Below, one piece after another: positions 32,437 to 36,964 of a DNA stretch of 36,964 nucleotides (positions are counted from its first letter, which is position 1; each line of letters starts with the position of its first letter). A program made the translations under genes and the position numbers. Source of the DNA: an uncultured Prevotella sp. (GTDB taxonomy: Bacteria; Bacteroidota; Bacteroidia; Bacteroidales; Bacteroidaceae); assembly GCA_946627325.1 (NCBI GenBank), contig CAMOVK010000010.1, positions 1-36,964 of the forward strand. Direction: 5' to 3'. The notes under the pieces are model-generated. The model did no database searches, had not been told where the DNA came from, and saw only the letters and a list, made by a program, of their open reading frames with translations.

Positions 32437-35400
32437 CGTATTACTTTTTTACCGTTAATGATATAAATTCCATGTTGCTGTGGTGTGCCTGATATTCGAC
32501 GACCATCGAGAGTGTACCATTTGCCATCGTTTACCTTCGACGTTTCGTCGTTGTTGATGGTTATAATGCCAGTCTCGTTACCGTCTTTTTGTGCTATGCG
32601 GAGCACTGTGTGTCCGTCGTTTCCGCTCTGATTGCTCTCAAACCATGCTCTGAATGCTGGCACGGTGGCTGTTGATGTCAGTGCAAAGTTGCTGCCTTCA
32701 GTATCGAGGTCGTAGATGTTAGTAAGTGCTGTTGGTGTATTCGAACCACAGAAGTTGTAGGTCGGTGTTGTCAGTCGGAGTGTGTTGGTAGGTATAATAT
32801 TCTGGTTAGCCACTCCGTTGAAGCGCAATGTCTTACCCGAAAGGTCCCATTCGCTGCCCCAGCGGTTACCGGGAACTGCGATGATGTAAGGAACATTGCT
32901 TTCAATCTTGTCAGCAAAGTCGAAATATACTGTGCCTTCATCGTCGGTTTCGGTAAAGGTTTTCACCCAGAAGTGTTTGTTTTCGTCGGTCGAAGAGTGG
33001 AACCAGTCGATGGTTGTATTGTTCGTCTGATTAACTACGTTTTCCACTTCGAAAGGCAATAGTAGTGTTTCCCATCCGCCAACGCCGTTTGTTGAGCGTG
33101 TCATGGTGCGCTGATACTGTGAGGTTGCTGCTGTGAAAGTCATCGGAACGTAGAATCCGTAGCCGTCTGTGAGTGTCAGCGATGGAGCCACGTTGTCTTT
33201 TACCACGTTAGAACTTGCTAATCCTGAAGGGGTAGCTTCTCCGCTTGCGACGTAGTAGAGCGTGTTCGGATTGCTGTTAGGCTGTACCGATGACACTGTA
33301 ACTGCGCTCAAATCCACTGCAAGGGCATTGTTTGGAGTAGTGAAACTGTTTCCAGTGGCTGCCACAATTTTCTTACCTTCGTCTGAAGTGTAAATGGTAA
33401 TACCTTTGTCAAGATAGAAATAGCCCTGATTATTAACAGGCATAATGTATCCAGCAGTCCAGTAGGCAAGGCTTATTCCATAATTGACTGAATAGTCAAG
33501 GTCGGTATATTCAAACGGTATAGTCATCGTTTCGCCTGCCGGTATGTTTGCCGCTACAGAAGTAAGTGCATTACTCTTCCACTGGTTAACAGTCCAATCG
33601 ATATACCAATGGCGAAGAGCCAAATTACCAACGAATGGCAAAGACCCTGTGTTCCTTATAACAATTTCTCCTGACATGGTGTTCCCAAGGATATGTCTGG
33701 TTGTCGTAGTGTTGTTCATACTAAAGCTTACGTATTCCAATCCTGTGTTGTTGGTATATTGACCAGTGCCGTCGGTTATTTCTACGGTAGTTTGTCCGAT
33801 AACGTTATTGCCTTGGCTGTCGCTCGTTATCCAAACGTTGTAGGTTCCTACAGAGGCAGGTACGAAGTAGAGTTCTACGTCATCTGACTTTCCTGCACCC
33901 AGCACCAGATTGGAACGAGTACGTATATTGCCTTTAGTTGACGTTGTCGAAGCGAAGAGATAAACGAGTCCGTTATATTCCTTGTCGCCATTGTTCTTTA
34001 TCGTTACGTTTGCCACCGATGCCACGTTAGCATACTTCAGCTTGTTGAAGTCGATGGGTTGCGCTTCAAGATTACCTCCAGCATACTTGATAGAGAGAAT
34101 TGCTGTGCTGCCGTCCCAAACAACGTAGAGTTCGTCGAGCAGTTCGAGTTGACACGCTGTGTAAACATCTTCGCTCTGGAACTTGCTCATTGGAACTATT
34201 CGATATGTTCCAGCAGGGAGATTTTTGTTGTTGAAATATGTTTGTAAGTTTATTGAAGCGTTCGAATAACCTACTCCAGTTTCTAAAGGAGAAGAGCCTG
34301 TTCCCCATGCCGCGAGAAATGATTGGCTTCCAGTGCTGGTGTTTTCAGCTGCAAAACCAAAATGGAATTTTTCGCTAACGCCTGTTTGGTTGAATATAGT
34401 GTAGTAAGCCGTGCTTCCTGAGAAAGATTTCAGAGAGGCTTTCATCTTGCCTGTCACGTTGAGCGACATTGGTGTGGCTGATGGTTCTGCGCCTATAACG
34501 ACCACTTGGTTCATGCCATAGCCGTCGGTTGTTGAGCTGGCACCGATACCAGAAGTGTTTTCTGGATTGAGAATGCTCAGCAGGAAATATCCGTTAGACA
34601 TACCGCCCCAACCCCAGTTGACGTGAAACAATCCGTCGGTGCTGTAGCCATCGACTACGAACTGGTGGCCTCCGCCGAGCGAATTACCAGCATAAAGCAC
34701 TGGGCGATTTTCAGCCAACTCGGTGTAGATAAGGTCTTCCCATTCGTCGGCATCGTAGTTTACGCGATAGTCCACGCGAGTAGTGTTTACATATCCGAAG
34801 TATTTCACAAGTGCAGTTGCTATGTTTTCCGACTGCGCACCTGAAGAACTGGAGGCGTAATTCATCTTCACTGAACGACCACAGTAGTTCATTAGCTGTG
34901 CCACAGCGGTATTTTGTGCGTCTGTTGCACTGCTGGTGTAGGTGTCGAGCATATTGTCCCAGTCGATGGGAGAGTTTGTAGCAACTCCATCGAAAGTGGT
35001 TGATGTGCCAAATGGAGTGTAGCTTGGTATCTCGTCTAATGTTGCAGTGACGCTATTTGCACGATGATAATACATTACTTGTGCCATCGCCGTTGCCACG
35101 CAACCTGTTACACATTGTCCTCCATCGTCGGTAGGACAGAGATTGTAGTAAGGTGCGTCTTGATTCCAGCGACAGGTAAGCATCTCGGGTATATCTTTCT
35201 TCGCTTTAGCCCTCTTTGGTGCTTTTGGTCGAGCTACAGCCGTGCCTTCATCGAGCATGGCTATTTGGTCGGCATATCCTTGAAACCAAGAGCGGATATG
35301 AGCTGGAAGATTGTCGATGTCGAACTCTCCGCTATCGGAATATCCGAGTATTGTAGGTGTGCGGTCGTCGCCCGAAACGATGACAAAGCCGCCTGCTTGA

Positions 35401-35615
35401 CCGAAATTGAACACATAGTAGGCAGCATCGCCTGCCGACTGTTGTTTGCGAGGAGCCTTGTAGTTCAGACTCGGTGCATCGGCTTGGATTATGCCCTTGC
35501 TTGTCGCAAAGCGTTTGGCTTCCAACAATGCTTGTTGCTGACTGCGGGGAGCAGCCCACGCGGCTGCTGTGAGCATGGTCAGAACAAAGAGAAATAGTGA
35601 TTTTTTCATGTTCAT
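32433..35615 (-). CDS. Secreted C10-family (streptopain-like) cysteine protease
   Basis: Exported cysteine protease of 1060 aa. Signal peptide MKKSLFLFVLTMLTAAAWAA is followed by a Spi-type propeptide (about residues 24-130; AYYVFNFGQAGGFVIVSGDD). The catalytic domain (about 145-378) has Cys172 in TGCVATAMAQVMYYH and His317 in GGGHQFVVDGYS, then NWGWGGMSNGYF; these match SpeB Cys47 and His195. About 650 residues of strand-rich, probably Ig-like modules follow. The end, WYTLDGRRISGT...GIYIINGKKVIR, is the C-terminal module common on secreted Prevotella proteins and resembles a type A sorting signal of type IX secretion. The Lys/Arg-rich KAPKRAKAKK before the catalytic domain is a likely activation site. 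Its stop overlaps the next gene. Confidence 0.93.
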   Translation of the reverse strand: MNMKKSLFLFVLTMLTAAAWAAPRSQQQALLEAKRFATSKGIIQADAPSLNYKAPRKQQSAGDAAYYVFNFGQAGGFVIVSGDDRTPTILGYSDSGEFDIDNLPAHIRSWFQGYADQIAMLDEGTAVARPKAPKRAKAKKDIPEMLTCRWNQDAPYYNLCPTDDGGQCVTGCVATAMAQVMYYHRANSVTATLDEIPSYTPFGTSTTFDGVATNSPIDWDNMLDTYTSSATDAQNTAVAQLMNYCGRSVKMNYASSSSGAQSENIATALVKYFGYVNTTRVDYRVNYDADEWEDLIYTELAENRPVLYAGNSLGGGHQFVVDGYSTDGLFHVNWGWGGMSNGYFLLSILNPENTSGIGASSTTDGYGMNQVVVIGAEPSATPMSLNVTGKMKASLKSFSGSTAYYTIFNQTGVSEKFHFGFAAENTSTGSQSFLAAWGTGSSPLETGVGYSNASINLQTYFNNKNLPAGTYRIVPMSKFQSEDVYTACQLELLDELYVVWDGSTAILSIKYAGGNLEAQPIDFNKLKYANVASVANVTIKNNGDKEYNGLVYLFASTTSTKGNIRTRSNLVLGAGKSDDVELYFVPASVGTYNVWITSDSQGNNVIGQTTVEITDGTGQYTNNTGLEYVSFSMNNTTTTRHILGNTMSGEIVIRNTGSLPFVGNLALRHWYIDWTVNQWKSNALTSVAANIPAGETMTIPFEYTDLDYSVNYGISLAYWTAGYIMPVNNQGYFYLDKGITIYTSDEGKKIVAATGNSFTTPNNALAVDLSAVTVSSVQPNSNPNTLYYVASGEATPSGLASSNVVKDNVAPSLTLTDGYGFYVPMTFTAATSQYQRTMTRSTNGVGGWETLLLPFEVENVVNQTNNTTIDWFHSSTDENKHFWVKTFTETDDEGTVYFDFADKIESNVPYIIAVPGNRWGSEWDLSGKTLRFNGVANQNIIPTNTLRLTTPTYNFCGSNTPTALTNIYDLDTEGSNFALTSTATVPAFRAWFESNQSGNDGHTVLRIAQKDGNETGIITINNDETSKVNDGKWYTLDGRRISGTPQQHGIYIINGKKVIR

Positions 35616-35656
35616 AAATTTTATAAATCGATTTCGTAACGTAAGTTATATTCGTG

Positions 35657-35687
35657 CAAATTTATGTATTTTTCGAAAAACTGCAAA
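35657..35687 (-). promoter_or_regulatory. Promoter of the C10 protease operon
   Basis: On the minus strand TTTG (35684-35687), 19 nt, then TAAATTTG (35657-35664). The leader is about 35 nt. Confidence 0.65.
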
Positions 35688-35745
35688 TTCTGATACAATT
35701 ATTTTGTGTTCAAAGCGTTATTTGGAAAAAGAATTGTATATTTTC

Positions 35746-35774
35746 TTTGAGATTTCAAAAAATGTTTACATTTG
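35746..35774 (+). promoter_or_regulatory. Promoter of the aldolase gene
   Basis: TTTG (35746-35749), 17 nt, then TACATTTG (35767-35774). The leader is about 88 nt, AT-rich, without a clear hairpin. Confidence 0.6.
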
Positions 35775-35868
35775 CAGAGAAACACATCTAAGAACTTGAA
35801 AATTCAGATAGACAATTGTTTTGGAAACTAATTAACGATTAAAAAATAATTTTTGAAAAGAAACAACT

Positions 35869-36873
35869 ATGGTAGATTACAAAGAATTGGGTCTTGTAAA
35901 CACCCGCGAAATGTTTAAGCGCGCCATCAATGGCGGTTATGCAATCCCTGCTTTCAACTTCAACAATATGGAGCAATTGCAGGCTATTATCAAGGCTTCG
36001 GCAGAGACCAAGTCGCCCGTTATCTTACAGGTTTCAAAGGGAGCACGCAACTATGCCAATGCAACTCTCTTGCGCTACATGGCACAGGGCGCTGTAGAAT
36101 ATGCCAAAGAGCTGGGCTGCGAACATCCTGAGATATGTCTCCACCTCGACCATGGCGACACTTTCGAAGTGTGCAAGAGCTGTGTCGATTATGGTTTCTC
36201 ATCGGTGATGATTGATGGTTCTTCGCTGCCCTACGATGAGAATGTAGCTCTTACGAAGCGAGTAGTGGAGTATGCTCATCAGTTCGACGTGACTGTTGAA
36301 GGCGAACTCGGTGTCTTGGCAGGAGTGGAAGACGAAGTGCAAGCTGAAGAGAGCCACTATACCAAACCTGAAGAAGTCATCGACTTCGTGACAAAGACTG
36401 GCGTTGACTCGCTGGCTATTTCAATCGGCACAAGTCATGGAGCATATAAATTCAAGCCAGAACAGTGTACACGCGACCCAAAGACAGGTCGTCTCGTGCC
36501 CCCGCCATTGGCTTTCGACGTGCTCGATGCAATCATGGAGAAGCTGCCAGGCTTCCCTATAGTGTTGCATGGCTCATCATCAGTGCCACAAGAGTATGTC
36601 GATACAATCAACAAGTATGGCGGACAGATGCCCGATGCTGTGGGAATACCAGAGGAACAGCTTCGCAAAGCATCGAAGAGTGCTGTTTGCAAAATCAATA
36701 TCGACAGCGATTCGCGTTTGGCATTCACCGCTGCCGTACGAAAGGTGTTGGCAGAAAAACCAGGCGAATTCGACCCTCGCAAGTATTGCGGACCAGCTCG
36801 CGACCTTATGACAGAGCTGTATGAGCACAAAATAAAGAACGTGTTGGGTAGCGACAATAAGTTGGCAGAATAA
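35869..36873 (+). CDS. fba: Class II fructose-1,6-bisphosphate aldolase
   Basis: Zinc-dependent glycolytic aldolase that splits fructose-1,6-bisphosphate. The 334 aa protein has AIPAFNFNNMEQLQAI, ICLHLDHGDTFE (catalytic Asp and zinc His), SVMIDGSSLPYDEN, VEGELGVLAGVED, the zinc His in GTSHGAYKF and in IVLHGSSSVP, and KINIDSDSRLAFT for phosphate binding. It is divergent from the C10 protease and followed by a strong hairpin, so it is probably monocistronic. Confidence 0.97.
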   Translation: MVDYKELGLVNTREMFKRAINGGYAIPAFNFNNMEQLQAIIKASAETKSPVILQVSKGARNYANATLLRYMAQGAVEYAKELGCEHPEICLHLDHGDTFEVCKSCVDYGFSSVMIDGSSLPYDENVALTKRVVEYAHQFDVTVEGELGVLAGVEDEVQAEESHYTKPEEVIDFVTKTGVDSLAISIGTSHGAYKFKPEQCTRDPKTGRLVPPPLAFDVLDAIMEKLPGFPIVLHGSSSVPQEYVDTINKYGGQMPDAVGIPEEQLRKASKSAVCKINIDSDSRLAFTAAVRKVLAEKPGEFDPRKYCGPARDLMTELYEHKIKNVLGSDNKLAE

Positions 36874-36897
36874 AAAACCTCTGCTATCATTCAAATA

Positions 36898-36939
36898 AAC
36901 ATAATACCCGCGTATCAATCGATGCGCGGGTATTATGTT
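36898..36939 (+). terminator. Terminator-like hairpin after the aldolase gene
   Basis: AACATAATACCCGCG (36898-36912) pairs perfectly over 15 bp with CGCGGGTATTATGTT (36925-36939) across a 12-nt loop. The T-run after it is short, so it may also stabilise the mRNA end. Confidence 0.7.
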
Positions 36940-36964
36940 TCAAGAGAAGTGAAAATACTCGTTA

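Overview
The window looks like chromosomal DNA of a Bacteroidales bacterium, most likely Prevotella or a close relative. Three things point there. Promoters follow the Bacteroidetes pattern (TTTG, about 19-20 nt, TAnnTTTG) and starts lack Shine-Dalgarno sequences. Several families are typical of the phylum: an UpxY-type NusG paralogue, a BT_3928-like DoxX protein, a DUF1599 protein and a type II-like IspG. The secreted C10 protease ends in a C-terminal module of the kind common in Prevotella. No tRNA, rRNA, CRISPR array, prophage or transposase gene was seen.

Left edge to 4.7 kb (minus strand) is a polysaccharide operon headed by an UpxY-type antiterminator with a structured leader. It continues with metK, a GT2 glycosyltransferase, an O-antigen-type ABC permease and a DegT aminotransferase that runs off the window. 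Upstream lie a tandem pair of deoxynucleoside kinases and a small HsdR-N-like protein, divergent from holA. Next come about 1 kb of AT-rich non-coding DNA, an XRE-family regulator and a 22-bp-period repeat array. A fused ADP-forming acyl-CoA synthetase then ends in a bidirectional terminator, facing an lpxA-like gene that sits behind a complete RND efflux operon (adaptor, pump, outer-membrane channel).

18.5-25.8 kb: a second 22-bp array, the CCA-adding/HD tRNA nucleotidyltransferase, and a divergent plus-strand operon. That operon reads DUF1599, DoxX/BT_3928, tpiA, SPOR protein, folE, then a lipoprotein and exodeoxyribonuclease III. The last gene is followed by a broken copy of its own 3' end.

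25.9-31.7 kb (minus): a tightly packed operon of Na/Pi cotransporter, rpoN, PAP2-like membrane protein, purE and ispG. Its upstream region (31.7-32.25 kb) holds a third 22-bp array and a cluster of about 66-bp imperfect palindromes. Several of these contain promoter sequences facing rpoN, and their arms show compensatory changes. One further copy of the palindrome sits at 24.2 kb.

32.3-35.7 kb: a secreted C10 (streptopain-like) cysteine protease whose stop codon overlaps the start of a 56-residue peptide gene (ATGA). This pair and the palindromic promoter repeats are the best candidates for undescribed biology here. The window closes with class II fructose-bisphosphate aldolase and a strong hairpin.
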